Positions 9,403-18,127 of a DNA stretch of 55,070 nucleotides are shown one piece after another. Both the position numbers and the translations under genes were made by a program. Under the pieces are notes generated by a model. It had not been told where the DNA came from, made no database searches, and was given only the letters and a program-made list of their open reading frames with translations. The number at the start of each line of letters is the position of its first letter. Positions within the stretch are counted from its first letter, which is position 1. This stretch comes from Planctomycetaceae bacterium. Its GTDB lineage: Bacteria; Planctomycetota; Planctomycetia; Pirellulales; Pirellulaceae. Where the stretch lies: assembly GCA_024638965.1 (NCBI GenBank), contig JAHEJI010000009.1, forward strand, positions 1-55,070, in the 5' to 3' direction.

Positions 9403-10830
9403 CTATACCAAAAGTTGACTAACGTCCGAGGTCGCTTTGACAAACAACTCCATGAATTCTTTCACTGGCGTGCCATCCAATTCCACGTGGTTGCCAAACG
9501 CATTGCGAATGTTCTGGGCCTGAATGGCGTCAAAGACTACGTTGAGACTGTTGTTGAACTTGTCTTCCAAAAGCGGCATTCCCTCATCGCGGCGTTTACG
9601 GTGACCAACGGGATATTGAACCTCGACGCGCTCGGTGCTGGTGCCGTCGTTGAAGAAAACTTGAATGCTATTACCGATCGCACGTTTGTCGAGGTCGTAA
9701 TAATCCTGGGTGAAGGATTCGTTTTCGCGAACAACCATTTTTGCTCGGCAAGCGTCAATCCGTTCATCGGAGGCGACGCTGTCGGTATAGTGCTCGGCCG
9801 TTAATTCGCCGAAGATCAGACCGATGGCTGCCATGTATTGAAGGCAATGATCTCGATCGGCAAAGTTATTCAGCGGTCCGGTTTTATCGATGATTCGAAC
9901 GCCTGGTTCCTGTGTTTCAAGTTCGATGCGCTCAATATCATTAATGCGGTCTTTCACTTGCGGATGGAGGGTCAAAGCACATTCAACCGCAGTTTGCGCA
10001 TGGAACTCGGCCGGAAAAGAGATCTTGAATAGAATGTTCTCCATCACGTACGAATCCAGCTGCATCCGTAGAGTGATTTGTTTGCCATTAAACAGAACGT
10101 CCTGGAAGCCCCAATTCGGCGCCGAGAGGGCTGTCGCATAGCCCATCTCGCCTGTTTTTGCGATGAGCGCCAGTCGCACGGCGCGACTGGTTGCATCTCC
10201 GGCGGCCCAGCTCTTTCTCGAACCGGTGTTGGGAGCGTGGCGATAAGTCCTTAGCGCGCCGCCATCGATCCATGCATTTGAAACGGCGTTAACCGTTTGG
10301 TCGTAGTCGCAGCCCAGCATTTGGGCGGCGACCGCTGTGCTGGCAACGCGGACCAACAACACGTGATCCAGTCCGACCCGATTAAACGAATTGTCAAGTG
10401 CCAGGATGCCTTGGATTTCATGAGCCTTGATCATCGCAGTCAACACATCTCGTACCGTCACCGATTCGCCTTTGACCCGGTTCTGATAATCGGCAACTGC
10501 AAGGATGGCGCCGAGGTTGTCCGAGGGATGTCCCCATTCCGCGGCGAGCCAGGTATCGTTGAAGTCGAGCCAACGAACAAGGGTGCCAATGTCAAAAGCT
10601 GCTTTGACCGGATCAAGCTGAACAGGCGTACCCGGTACGCGGCAACCGCCCTTCATTGACGCCCCGGGAACGAGAGGGCCCAGCATCTTGCGGCACTCGG
10701 GGTAAGCAAGCGCCAGGAAACCGCAACTCAGGCTATCCATCAGGCAGTAGCGAGCGGTGTCGTACGCCAAATCACTGTTGATTTCTTTATGGTGAACGTA
10801 GTCAGCGATTTCGATTAGTAACGAGTCCAT
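9403..10830 (-). CDS. prpD: 2-methylcitrate dehydratase (MmgE/PrpD family)
   Basis: A 475-residue MmgE/PrpD-fold enzyme, close to the usual 480. It dehydrates 2-methylcitrate to cis-aconitate-type product in the methylcitrate cycle. Family landmarks are [20 protein letters not shown] (about 88-107), the helical segment [35 protein letters not shown], and [15 protein letters not shown]. The start is ATG 10828-10830 with GGAG five bases upstream. It is not in the prpBC operon, lying 6.6 kb away on the opposite strand, and stands directly downstream of the thiolase on the same strand with a 75-bp gap. PrpD rather than another MmgE-family member is favoured by the prpB and prpC genes nearby. Confidence 0.9.
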   Translation of the reverse strand: MDSLLIEIADYVHHKEINSDLAYDTARYCLMDSLSCGFLALAYPECRKMLGPLVPGASMKGGCRVPGTPVQLDPVKAAFDIGTLVRWLDFNDTWLAAEWGHPSDNLGAILAVADYQNRVKGESVTVRDVLTAMIKAHEIQGILALDNSFNRVGLDHVLLVRVASTAVAAQMLGCDYDQTVNAVSNAWIDGGALRTYRHAPNTGSRKSWAAGDATSRAVRLALIAKTGEMGYATALSAPNWGFQDVLFNGKQITLRMQLDSYVMENILFKISFPAEFHAQTAVECALTLHPQVKDRINDIERIELETQEPGVRIIDKTGPLNNFADRDHCLQYMAAIGLIFGELTAEHYTDSVASDERIDACRAKMVVRENESFTQDYYDLDKRAIGNSIQVFFNDGTSTERVEVQYPVGHRKRRDEGMPLLEDKFNNSLNVVFDAIQAQNIRNAFGNHVELDGTPVKEFMELFVKATSDVSQLLV

Positions 10831-10905
10831 TGTTTCTCCGAAGAAGTTTGTCGTCAGACGTCAGATTTGAGAATTTGAGAATTTCAGATTCAAGATTTTC
10901 ATGGT

Positions 10906-12078
10906 CTAGGCTGCTTCAACCACCATGGCGACGGCATTTCCACCGCCGAGGCAGAGACTGGCAACTCCACGTTTGCCGCCTGTTCGGCGCAATGCGTGAA
11001 TCAGTGTCACCAGCACGCGAGCCCCGCTGGCGCCGATCGGATGGCCTAATGAAATCCCTCCTCCGTAAATATTCACCTTATTTTCATCCAGCTTTAGCTC
11101 TTTAAGGCAAGCAACCATCTGGCTGGCAAAGGCCTCGTTGATTTCGAACAAGTCAATATCTGCGGCGGTCAAGTCGGCTTTCTTGAGGGCTTCCTGGATG
11201 GCGGCAACTGGCGCAATGAAAAGGTCCTTCGGCTCAGTGCCGGAAGTGTGGCTGGAGAGGATCTTGAATCGCCAAGGTGCCGAAGCTGAAACTGTTTCGT
11301 CGGCGACAACCACAGCCGCAGCTCCATCGGAGAGCGTTGAAGCATTGCCAGCCGTTACGGTGCCTTCCCGATCAAACACGGCTCGTAGTTTTGACAAGCC
11401 TTCGATCGTCGTGTCGGGTCGGGGGCCTTCATCAGCGTCGACCACTGTATCGCCTTTGCGGCCCTTGACCGTGACCGGAACAATCTCATCAGCGAATACG
11501 CCATCGGCCATGGCCTTGGCAGCCAATTGCTGGGAACGCGCCGCAAACTTGTCCTGGTCTTCGCGAGTCACATCGAACTTTTTAGCAATGTGTTCGGCGT
11601 GCATGCCCATATGACACGACTCAAACGAACAAGTCAGACCGTCGAATACCATTTCGTCCTGGATGGGCTTGTCACCAAGCTTCACACCGCCGCGAAGTCC
11701 GTGAACAACGTGAGGAGCCATTGACATATTTTCCATGCCGCCAGCGACGATCGCGGTTGCATCACCACAACGAATGGCTTGGCTGGCGAACATGACGCTT
11801 TTGAGACCTGAGCCGCAGACTTTGTTGACGGTTACGGCTGGGATCGTCGCGGGCAGCCCACCCTTGAGGGCCGCTTGCCGGGCAGGCGCCTGACCTGCTC
11901 CCGCTTGAAGCACTTGACCCATAATGACTTCATCAATTTTATCCGGCGTCAAACCGGCCTGTTTAATTGATTCGCCAACAACGACGCCGCCAAGATCAGT
12001 GGCTGACAGTGAGCCAAAACCTCCCAGAAAAGAGCCGATCGGAGTTCGGACACCTGAGATAATAAATGCATCGGACAT
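10906..12078 (-). CDS. atoB: Acetyl-CoA C-acetyltransferase (thiolase II type)
   Basis: A 390-residue thiolase. It carries the nucleophile Cys88 in VNKVCGSGLKSV, the second-domain NEAFASQ motif, His346 in GHPIGASGAR and Cys376 in CLGGGNAVA, so all catalytic residues are present. It condenses two acetyl-CoA or cleaves 3-ketoacyl-CoA in the last step of beta-oxidation. The length and VCGSGLKS motif fit the biosynthetic/short-chain AtoB-PhaA group, but a broader beta-ketothiolase (including 2-methylacetoacetyl-CoA from isoleucine) cannot be excluded and would suit the propionyl-CoA genes around it. The start is ATG 12076-12078 with AAAGG upstream. The same-strand prpD follows 75 bp downstream. 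Confidence 0.92.
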   Translation of the reverse strand: MSDAFIISGVRTPIGSFLGGFGSLSATDLGGVVVGESIKQAGLTPDKIDEVIMGQVLQAGAGQAPARQAALKGGLPATIPAVTVNKVCGSGLKSVMFASQAIRCGDATAIVAGGMENMSMAPHVVHGLRGGVKLGDKPIQDEMVFDGLTCSFESCHMGMHAEHIAKKFDVTREDQDKFAARSQQLAAKAMADGVFADEIVPVTVKGRKGDTVVDADEGPRPDTTIEGLSKLRAVFDREGTVTAGNASTLSDGAAAVVVADETVSASAPWRFKILSSHTSGTEPKDLFIAPVAAIQEALKKADLTAADIDLFEINEAFASQMVACLKELKLDENKVNIYGGGISLGHPIGASGARVLVTLIHALRRTGGKRGVASLCLGGGNAVAMVVEAA

Positions 12079-12089
12079 TACAGTGCCTT

Positions 12090-12329
12090 TTAAGTTGATT
12101 GAGTTGAATTGGGATCCGCCATTTCATCGCGCCGGTACAGAACGAAAATTCGCGGCGAATTCGTACGCTCGCGAAATAGCTTGATTTTCGAATATTCTTC
12201 AGCAGATATCGTATGAAAAAAACTGCCGTTGACCAATTGCCCACGCGGAGGAAAAGGCCCCGGGTTAGCCAATCGTCGTATTCGATTTGATCGGAAAAAA
12301 CGTTTGCGTTTTGCTCGCATCTTGTTCAA
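12090..12329 (-). CDS. Possible small basic protein of unknown function upstream of the thiolase gene
   Basis: An open frame of 79 codons that ends 11 bp before the thiolase start on the same strand. The protein is very basic at the N-terminus (MNKMRAKRKRFFRSNRIRR) and mixed further on (SAEEYSKIKLFRERTNS). No domain, signal peptide or membrane segment is recognised, and I do not know a family. Position and spacing would allow translational coupling to the thiolase, whose Shine-Dalgarno falls just after its stop. It may simply be a chance frame in the thiolase leader, since no ribosome-binding site is clear before its ATG. Confidence 0.3.
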   Translation of the reverse strand: MNKMRAKRKRFFRSNRIRRLANPGPFPPRGQLVNGSFFHTISAEEYSKIKLFRERTNSPRIFVLYRRDEMADPNSTQST

Positions 12330-12369
12330 GCCCCAAGACCTGATTCTGAGCTAGGAAACGCGCGACGAA

Positions 12370-12489
12370 CCTTGTTGAGTCCGGTATTGATAAAAAGGCG
12401 TTTTGAGGGCCCCTTGTTTAACCGCGTGCCCAACGGGCAGCGTTTTACCGTCCAAACGTGCGGGGCGTTGCCGACGCGGTTAAACGATG
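12370..12489. repeat. Dispersed palindromic repeat, family A, copy 2
   Basis: Core TTTAACCGCGTGCCC (from 12417) to GACGCGGTTAAACGAT (to 12488) forms an imperfect inverted repeat with a GC-rich centre that itself contains GCGGGGCGTTG. The left flank TTGAGTCCGGTATT (12373-12386) matches the inverse of a sequence next to copy 1. It separates the thiolase unit from the divergent acyl-CoA dehydrogenase gene, so it lies in a promoter-proximal region of both. Confidence 0.7.
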
Positions 12490-12655
12490 CGTTTATTCTC
12501 CATCTTGGCGCCAATAAATGAGAATTTGACTTGTTGATTTTGGGGGTAAATCGGGCATAATCTTTTCAACAAAAAAGCCGAAGAAATCCCTCATTTCCGG
12601 CAGCCAAAATGACTCAGCCGGGCTGCTGATGACTTCAACAACATAAGGACGATCG

Positions 12656-14437
12656 ATGAGCGCATCGCTTAGTGACCTGCAAAAGAAACAGATCGAACAA
12701 GCTGAGGAACTCTTGTTTTCCGGCCCCGAAAAAGAAGGCTTTGCCAAAGATCTCTATTTCGGAAAATTCCGGGAAGCATCGATCATGCCCTATCCGGAGC
12801 AGTCCCATGACGCTCGTACGGCGGGCGATGAAATGGTCGAAAAAGTAAAGGAATTCTGTCTCGACAATATTGATCCTGAAAAGATTGATCGCGAAGCTGA
12901 TATTCCTGAATCGGTGATCAAGGGGTTAGGCGAACTTGGTGTCCTCGGCATGACGATCGATCCGAAGCTTGGTGGTCAGGGGATGTCACAGTTCAATTAC
13001 TGCCGGGTCATGGAGGTCATTGGCGGACATTGTGCCTCGACCGGAGTTTTTGTAAATGCTCATCACTCGATCGGTTTACGGGCCCTTCAATTGTTTGGAA
13101 CCGAAGAGCAGAAAGAGCAGTGGATGAAACCACTGGCGGCTGGAGAAAAGCTGGCGGCATTTGCCTTGACAGAAGCCAACGCAGGTTCCGATGCGGGTAA
13201 TGTACGTACGCGAGCCGAGCCAACCGAAGATGGACAAGCCTATATCTTGAATGGCGAAAAGCGTTGGATCACGAACGGCGGGATCGGAGATGTCTTGACG
13301 GTCATGGCCCGGACCCCTGATGTTGCGGAGCCGGATGGCAAGATCACAGCTTTTCTCGTGACGCCCGACATGAAGGGCTTTGAAGTCCTTGAAGCGCGAA
13401 TGGAAAAGTGCGGGATTCGCGGTACCGCCACGGGCCGTTTCAAATTGACGGATGTTCGAGTTCCCAACGAAAATATCCTTGGACCAGTCGGCAATGGCCT
13501 GAAAGTCGCATTGACGGTACTCGATTATGGTCGGACCACGTTTGGCGCTTGTTGTACGGGTGCCGCGAAATACTGCATTGAACGAATGGTGGCGCGGGCG
13601 AATTCCCGTTACCAATTCGGAAAAACGCTGGGCGAGTTTCAACTGGTCAAAAACAAATTGGCGCTGGCGTCTGCTGATACTTATGCAATGGAAAGCGCGA
13701 CGTTTCACACGGCTGCATTAATTGACAGTGGCGCCGACGACTTCATGGTTGAAACGGCCATGATTAAGGTCTTTGCCAGTGACATGCTTTGGAGAATCAC
13801 AAATGATTGCCTCCAGATCTGGGGTGGAAAAGGTTTTTTTACGGATCAACCGTTTGAGCGATTGATGCGGGATGCCAGGTTGAATTTGATCGGTGAAGGA
13901 GCCAATGATGTGCTTCGTTGTTTTATTGCCGCGGTTGGTATCCGACACGTGGGCAAAGAAATGCAAGTCGTTCAGAGTGCTCCCTGGAAAGCGTACAAAC
14001 TGATCAAGGCCGCGGCCAAACTACCGGTCAAACACGAGCACTTGAGATTCTTCGCCAACTCAATCGGCAAACAGATCGGGAAATTCGCGTGGTCCGTCGA
14101 AATGGCGCTCATCAAACACCGTGAGGGTATCCTCGACCAAGAGTTTACTCAGGGACGCTTGGGGGATATCGCGACGGAGTTGTTCATGGCCAGCTGCGTG
14201 TATTCGCGATTGAGCGCTCTGTTAGTGAACGGCACGATTCCAGAGCCCAAGAAACAGATCGAAGTTGATACCGGCATGCTTTACATGCGACTGGCTCGTA
14301 TTCGAAACGAACGACGATTTGAGGAGCTAAAAACGAACTTTGACTCCGAAGTGGAGAAAGTAGCCAACGCCTGGCTGCAACATGATTATTCAAAAAATTG
14401 GGTTCTCACACCTGAGGAAAAGGACATTCCCCAATAG
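12656..14437 (+). CDS. Acyl-CoA dehydrogenase, long form with C-terminal extension
   Basis: A 593-residue FAD-dependent acyl-CoA dehydrogenase, longer than the usual 380-400, with a C-terminal helical extension (about 440-593) as in VLCAD/ACAD9-type enzymes. Order: an N-terminal helical domain (50-165), a beta domain with FALTEANAGSDAG (169-181) and ITNGG, and a C-terminal helical domain with GGKGFFTDQPFERLMRDAR (390-408). The catalytic base is probably Glu414 in LIGEGANDVLR. It introduces the alpha-beta double bond of acyl-CoA and hands electrons to ETF. The start is ATG 12656 with AAGGA six bases upstream. A good terminator follows at 14466-14500, so it is monocistronic. Chain-length preference cannot be read from the sequence. 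Confidence 0.92.
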   Translation: MSASLSDLQKKQIEQAEELLFSGPEKEGFAKDLYFGKFREASIMPYPEQSHDARTAGDEMVEKVKEFCLDNIDPEKIDREADIPESVIKGLGELGVLGMTIDPKLGGQGMSQFNYCRVMEVIGGHCASTGVFVNAHHSIGLRALQLFGTEEQKEQWMKPLAAGEKLAAFALTEANAGSDAGNVRTRAEPTEDGQAYILNGEKRWITNGGIGDVLTVMARTPDVAEPDGKITAFLVTPDMKGFEVLEARMEKCGIRGTATGRFKLTDVRVPNENILGPVGNGLKVALTVLDYGRTTFGACCTGAAKYCIERMVARANSRYQFGKTLGEFQLVKNKLALASADTYAMESATFHTAALIDSGADDFMVETAMIKVFASDMLWRITNDCLQIWGGKGFFTDQPFERLMRDARLNLIGEGANDVLRCFIAAVGIRHVGKEMQVVQSAPWKAYKLIKAAAKLPVKHEHLRFFANSIGKQIGKFAWSVEMALIKHREGILDQEFTQGRLGDIATELFMASCVYSRLSALLVNGTIPEPKKQIEVDTGMLYMRLARIRNERRFEELKTNFDSEVEKVANAWLQHDYSKNWVLTPEEKDIPQ

Positions 14438-14465
14438 GGATAGATGATAAGGGCGTCAGAATTGG

Positions 14466-14500
14466 CGCAGGACGGACCATCAAGTCTGTCCTGCGTTTTT
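14466..14500 (+). terminator. Rho-independent terminator of the acyl-CoA dehydrogenase gene
   Basis: Stem CGCAGGAC-g-GAC (14466-14477), loop CATCAA, then GTC-t-GTCCTGCG (14484-14495), followed by TTTTTG. The stem is 11 bp with one G-T type internal pair and is followed at once by a T run. It lies 28 bp after the stop codon at 14437. Between here and the next gene (14540-14600) is a second, weaker hairpin, CTCTCC-ccaa-GGAGAG followed by CTTAAAAAA. Confidence 0.85.
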
Positions 14501-14722
14501 GTTTGTTTGTCGTTCCCAGTTTAAAAAGTGTTGTCGTTGCGAGTCTCCCCTCACCGGGCGCTGAGACGGCGACCTCTCCCCAAGGAGAGCTTAAAAAACC
14601 GAGGTTTCCAAGCCAAACTTTCTTGAAAGCCGAAATTACGAACTTGTTAACCACTCGCTTAACAACTCCTTTCGGATTATCTTTTCAGGTTCCAACAACA
14701 TTCATCTAACACAAATTTCGAT

Positions 14723-16324
14723 ATGGCTTGGCACCAACTCATCAGTAAATTCACAGCCGAAAGCGACAAAATTGGACTCGGTGGCGGCGAGCGTTCAATT
14801 GAACGCCAACATAAAAAAGGGCGACTGACGGCTCGTGAACGAATCGGGAAACTACTTGACGGTGACTCGTTTTGGATGGAAGTCGGTTTGTGGGCCGCTT
14901 GGGAGATGTACACGGAATGGGGCGGGGCACCCTCGGCGAGCGTTATATGTGGGCTTGGAAGAGTCTCTGGGCGCACCGTGATGATTATCGCCAACGATGC
15001 GACGACGAAAGCAGGTGCATTTTTCCCGATGACGTGCAAGAAGGTCTTGCGGTCGCAGCGAATCGCGATGCACTGCCGGGTGCCGCTCGTCTATCTCGTT
15101 GATTCCGCTGGCGTGTTTTTGCCTCTGCAAGATGAAATTTTTCCAGACGAAGACGACTTCGGACGCATTTTTCGCAACAACGCCGTAATCTCTGCGATGG
15201 GAATACCGCAACTCGCGGCGATCATGGGAAACTGTGTCGCGGGCGGTGGTTACTTGCCTGTGTTGTGTGACAAGCTGGTCATGACCGAAGGTTCTGGCCT
15301 GTACCTGGCTGGACCTGCTTTGGTCAAAAGTGCGATTGGCCAGGAAGTGACATCGGAAGATCTTGGCGGAGCCTCAATGCATGCCAGTATCAGCGGCACG
15401 ATCGACTTCAAAGAACCCAATGACGACGCGGCAATTGAACGGCTGAAGCGTCTGATCGATATGTTGCCGAACGATACGATTGCCTCCGAGTTTCGGCGCG
15501 ACGAATCGGTAGACGCTGGTCCCTCAAATTCAGACATTTACGAAAAGATTCCGATCGACCCGCAGTCTCGTTATGACGTGCATGACTTGATTAGCCACCT
15601 TGTCGATGCGGAGACGTTTCAAGAGTACAAGTCGGACTACGGGCAGACCATCGTTTGCGGGTATGCAAAGATCGGCGGCTACCAAGTGGGCATCGTCGCG
15701 AACCAACGGACGGTTGTAAAAACACCGAAGGAAGGCATGCAGTTCGGTGGCGTCATCTACCACGACAGTGCGGACAAAGAAGCCCGCTTCATTATGGACT
15801 GCAATCAGACGTGGACGCCGATCATTTTTCTGCAAGATGTAATGGGATTTATGGTCGGACGCGATAGCGAACAAGTTGGAATCATTCGAGCCGGGGCAAA
15901 AGTCGTCAACGTCATCTCGAACAGCCGCGTTCCGAAGATCACCGTCATTACTGGTGGCAGCTACGGAGCGGGTAACTACGCCATGTGCGGTAAAGCTTTT
16001 GATCCAAGATTAATTTTCGCATGGCCAAATGCTCGTTACGCTGTCATGGGCGGAGCTCAGGCTGCAAAAACGATTTTGGATATCAACATTGCGGCGTTAA
16101 AACGGGCTGGAAAAGAACCCGACACACAAGAACTGGAAGAATTGCGTGCGAAGGTTCAGGATTCATACGAAACGTCGACAGACATCCGCTATGCGGCGGC
16201 GCGTCTGTGGGTCGACGCGATCATCAACCCCGCCGATACGCGGGACGTTTTGATCCAGTCGCTGGGAATCGTGACCCGCCACGTGCAAGATGAACCGTTT
16301 CGAACGGGCGTACTGCAGGTGTAG
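14723..16324 (+). CDS. Acyl-CoA carboxylase, carboxyltransferase (beta) subunit
   Basis: A 533-residue biotin-dependent carboxyltransferase of two crotonase-like halves. The N-terminal half binds acyl-CoA (GRLTARERIGKLLDGDSF, then AIMGNCVAGGGYLPVLCDK with the oxyanion-hole glycines), and the C-terminal half binds carboxybiotin (GGSYGAGNYAMCGKAFDP). It transfers CO2 from carboxybiotin to an acyl-CoA. Length and the GLYLAGPALVKSAIG / GGASMHASISG blocks are closer to methylcrotonyl/propionyl-type beta subunits than to AccD. The partner biotin carboxylase/BCCP gene is not in the window. In context propionyl-CoA or methylcrotonyl-CoA is the likely substrate, but the sequence does not decide between them. 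The start is ATG 14723 without a visible ribosome-binding site; earlier in-frame starts are absent. Confidence 0.88.
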   Translation: MAWHQLISKFTAESDKIGLGGGERSIERQHKKGRLTARERIGKLLDGDSFWMEVGLWAAWEMYTEWGGAPSASVICGLGRVSGRTVMIIANDATTKAGAFFPMTCKKVLRSQRIAMHCRVPLVYLVDSAGVFLPLQDEIFPDEDDFGRIFRNNAVISAMGIPQLAAIMGNCVAGGGYLPVLCDKLVMTEGSGLYLAGPALVKSAIGQEVTSEDLGGASMHASISGTIDFKEPNDDAAIERLKRLIDMLPNDTIASEFRRDESVDAGPSNSDIYEKIPIDPQSRYDVHDLISHLVDAETFQEYKSDYGQTIVCGYAKIGGYQVGIVANQRTVVKTPKEGMQFGGVIYHDSADKEARFIMDCNQTWTPIIFLQDVMGFMVGRDSEQVGIIRAGAKVVNVISNSRVPKITVITGGSYGAGNYAMCGKAFDPRLIFAWPNARYAVMGGAQAAKTILDINIAALKRAGKEPDTQELEELRAKVQDSYETSTDIRYAAARLWVDAIINPADTRDVLIQSLGIVTRHVQDEPFRTGVLQV

Positions 16325-16440
16325 TACTACAGCGCAAGGTAGCGGAAAAAAACGGGGACTGACTCGACGCGCCACCTCATCTACTTGGCTGCAAGTTCTC
16401 TTTTTCATCGTGCCAGTCCCCCCTTTGCGCAGCCTAAACT

Positions 16441-16515
16441 GTAGCCGTGTCTGTCTCAGACACGGAAAAACCGCAACTTTGTCGCGGTGTCAGTCTGGGA
16501 CAGACTGACCGACAC
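16441..16515. repeat. Dispersed palindromic repeat, family B, copy 2
   Basis: A perfect 9-bp stem CCGTGTCTG-tct-CAGACACGG (16445-16465), a short AT-rich spacer, and a second perfect stem CAGTCTG-gga-CAGACTG (16491-16507). The two-hairpin plan and GTAG boundary match copy 1 at 2836-2895 while arm sequences differ in compensated positions. It lies between convergent genes (carboxylase beta subunit and pta). Confidence 0.65.
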
Positions 16516-16571
16516 CATAAACTCACAACCTCGGAGAAGGGTCCAACTGTAACAACTCGGAGAACCTCGTC

Positions 16572-17525
16572 TTACTCAACTTGTTGTGCCAGGATCGAAG
16601 CGATCACGGCCACATCAACGATATCTTTTGGCGAACAGCCGCGTGAAAGATCCATGCACGGTTTTGCCAACCCTTGAACAAGCGGTCCCATTGCTTGAGC
16701 ACCTGCGAGCCTTTCGGTGATCTTGTATGCGATATTTCCCGAGTCGAGATCGGGAAAGACAAATACGTTAGCCTGACCGGCGACCGGAGAATCGGGTGCC
16801 TTTTTTTGTGCAACCTGCGGAACAAAAGCGGCGTCAAATTGGAGCTCTCCATCGATCGCCAAATCCGGAGCCATCTGCCGAGCGTGTTTCAATGCCTGGC
16901 GTACTTTATCGATGCGGGGGTGATGGGCACTTCCCTTGGTGGAATAAGACAACAACGCGACCTTGGGCGGTTCGCAGGTCAGAAGTTGGTGATTTTCGGC
17001 TGCCGTCACGGCAATCTCACCGAGCTGCTCGGCGGCTGGATCGGGCACGACACCGCAATCTGCGTAGGTGAGCGCGCGGTCAGGAAGTTGCATCAAGAAA
17101 AAACTGGAAACCAACTTGCGTCCGGGAAGTGGACCAACGCCGTACAATCCTGCTCGAATCACACTTGCCGTGGTTGCGATGCTTCCGGCGACCGAACCGT
17201 CGACAAAGCCGGTTCGCACGAGCAAGGAACCAAAAAGGAGCGGATTCTCTGCGATCGCTTCGCAAGCCAGCTCAACCGTCATGCCCTTGTGTTTGCGGTT
17301 TTCAAAAAGCTGCTGAGCGCACTGGTCGAGCATCGCCTGGTTGGAAACGGTGACCGTTTCCAACAAACTGCCGGCGACGTCGCCGACAAAAACCGCTGTT
17401 CCCAAACCAAGTCGTTCAAATTCGGTGGCCGCCTCGATGACCCGCGGATCCTGCGATTCGGGAAAAACGATCCGCTTCGGATTGGCTTTGGCTCGTTCGT
17501 GTAATTGTTCGATGACGCTGGGCAT
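16572..17525 (-). CDS. pta: Phosphate acetyltransferase
   Basis: A 317-residue phosphate acetyl/butyryltransferase-family enzyme, matching the short single-domain Pta. It interconverts acetyl-CoA and acetyl phosphate. Conserved blocks are IVFPESQDPRVIEAA (N-terminus), FVDGSVAGSIATTASVIRAGL, ALTYADCGVVPDPAAEQL, LLSYSTKGSA, DGELQFDAAFVP and the C-terminal FPDLDSGNIAYKITERLAGA. The ATG at 17523-17525 is chosen because the protein then begins MPSVIEQLHERAKANPKRI as family members do; the frame extends 35 residues upstream without homology. No acetate kinase gene is adjacent. It stands alone on its strand, convergent with the carboxylase gene. Confidence 0.92.
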   Translation of the reverse strand: MPSVIEQLHERAKANPKRIVFPESQDPRVIEAATEFERLGLGTAVFVGDVAGSLLETVTVSNQAMLDQCAQQLFENRKHKGMTVELACEAIAENPLLFGSLLVRTGFVDGSVAGSIATTASVIRAGLYGVGPLPGRKLVSSFFLMQLPDRALTYADCGVVPDPAAEQLGEIAVTAAENHQLLTCEPPKVALLSYSTKGSAHHPRIDKVRQALKHARQMAPDLAIDGELQFDAAFVPQVAQKKAPDSPVAGQANVFVFPDLDSGNIAYKITERLAGAQAMGPLVQGLAKPCMDLSRGCSPKDIVDVAVIASILAQQVE

Positions 17526-17586
17526 GAAGTTAATGTAAAGCGGATTCAGGATTGTTTTAAGTGGGGCTCGTGAAGAGTAGAAGAGC

Positions 17587-17672
17587 AGGCCGGAACAAAC
17601 TCTGCGCTGATTCGGCATGTCATCCGTCAAATCCCGGAATTGCCGGAACAGCGCTGCGCTCGTTCCGGCCTA
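17587..17672. repeat. Inverted repeat with GCCGGAAC ends
   Basis: GCCGGAACAGCG (17642-17653) pairs with CGCTCGTTCCGGC (17657-17669) around a 3-base loop, with one unpaired base. A partial relative, GGCCGGAACAAACTCTGCGC, lies just upstream at 17589-17608. The pair sits upstream of pta and downstream of the small membrane protein gene on the same strand. It looks like another intergenic palindromic repeat, but only this locus carries it in the window. Confidence 0.5.
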
Positions 17673-17728
17673 CTCGATACTCATACCGCGTTCCGATTTC
17701 CGTCAAACGAACGCCTGCTACGGTTGTT

Positions 17729-18115
17729 TCAGAATCCAAGCAAGTATCGAACCGTCAAATAGATCGCGATTGTCAAATACATCAACAACAGAACCGCCCA
17801 CAACAAGCTTAGTTTTGGGTGCTTTTCAGCAAGCCTCAACCCGCCGACCAGCGAAACAAGAGTCAAGGTTCCCAGAATTCCGGCCACGATACTGCTCGGA
17901 AGCCACTCAAGTGACGCAAGCGTTAACGCCACAATTACCATAACCAACATGATATGCCAGATTCTGAACTGATACTTCGAATCGTCGATTACCGGTTCAG
18001 AGACGCCGGGCAGAAATGGCTGCGCCACACTCATTTTGCGCACCGCATCAATTTCCGGATCCGGCGGAGCCAGTTTGACTTCGTCTTCTGATTGTGTTTC
18101 GTTGGCGTCCATCAC
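17729..18115 (-). CDS. Small membrane protein of unknown function downstream of nadE
   Basis: A 128-residue protein. The first 50 residues are acidic and soluble (MMDANETQSEDEVKLAPPDPEI), then come three hydrophobic segments: about 53-70 (IWHIMLVMVIVALTLASLEW), 73-92 and 104-124. The N-terminal tail is presumably cytoplasmic. No family is recognised. It begins 12 bp after the nadE stop on the same strand, so it is probably cotranscribed with nadE; the second ATG (Met2) could equally be the start. A role connected to NAD synthesis is not implied by the sequence. Confidence 0.7.
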   Translation of the reverse strand: MMDANETQSEDEVKLAPPDPEIDAVRKMSVAQPFLPGVSEPVIDDSKYQFRIWHIMLVMVIVALTLASLEWLPSSIVAGILGTLTLVSLVGGLRLAEKHPKLSLLWAVLLLMYLTIAIYLTVRYLLGF

Positions 18116-18127
18116 CGAAAACCTGAT

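Noticed and set aside
12326-12514. A reverse frame of 62 codons
   Set aside because: It is a translation of the family A repeat and its flanks; no ribosome-binding site.
16674-17504. A forward frame of 276 codons
   Set aside because: It is antisense to pta, whose conserved motifs lie throughout on the reverse strand.
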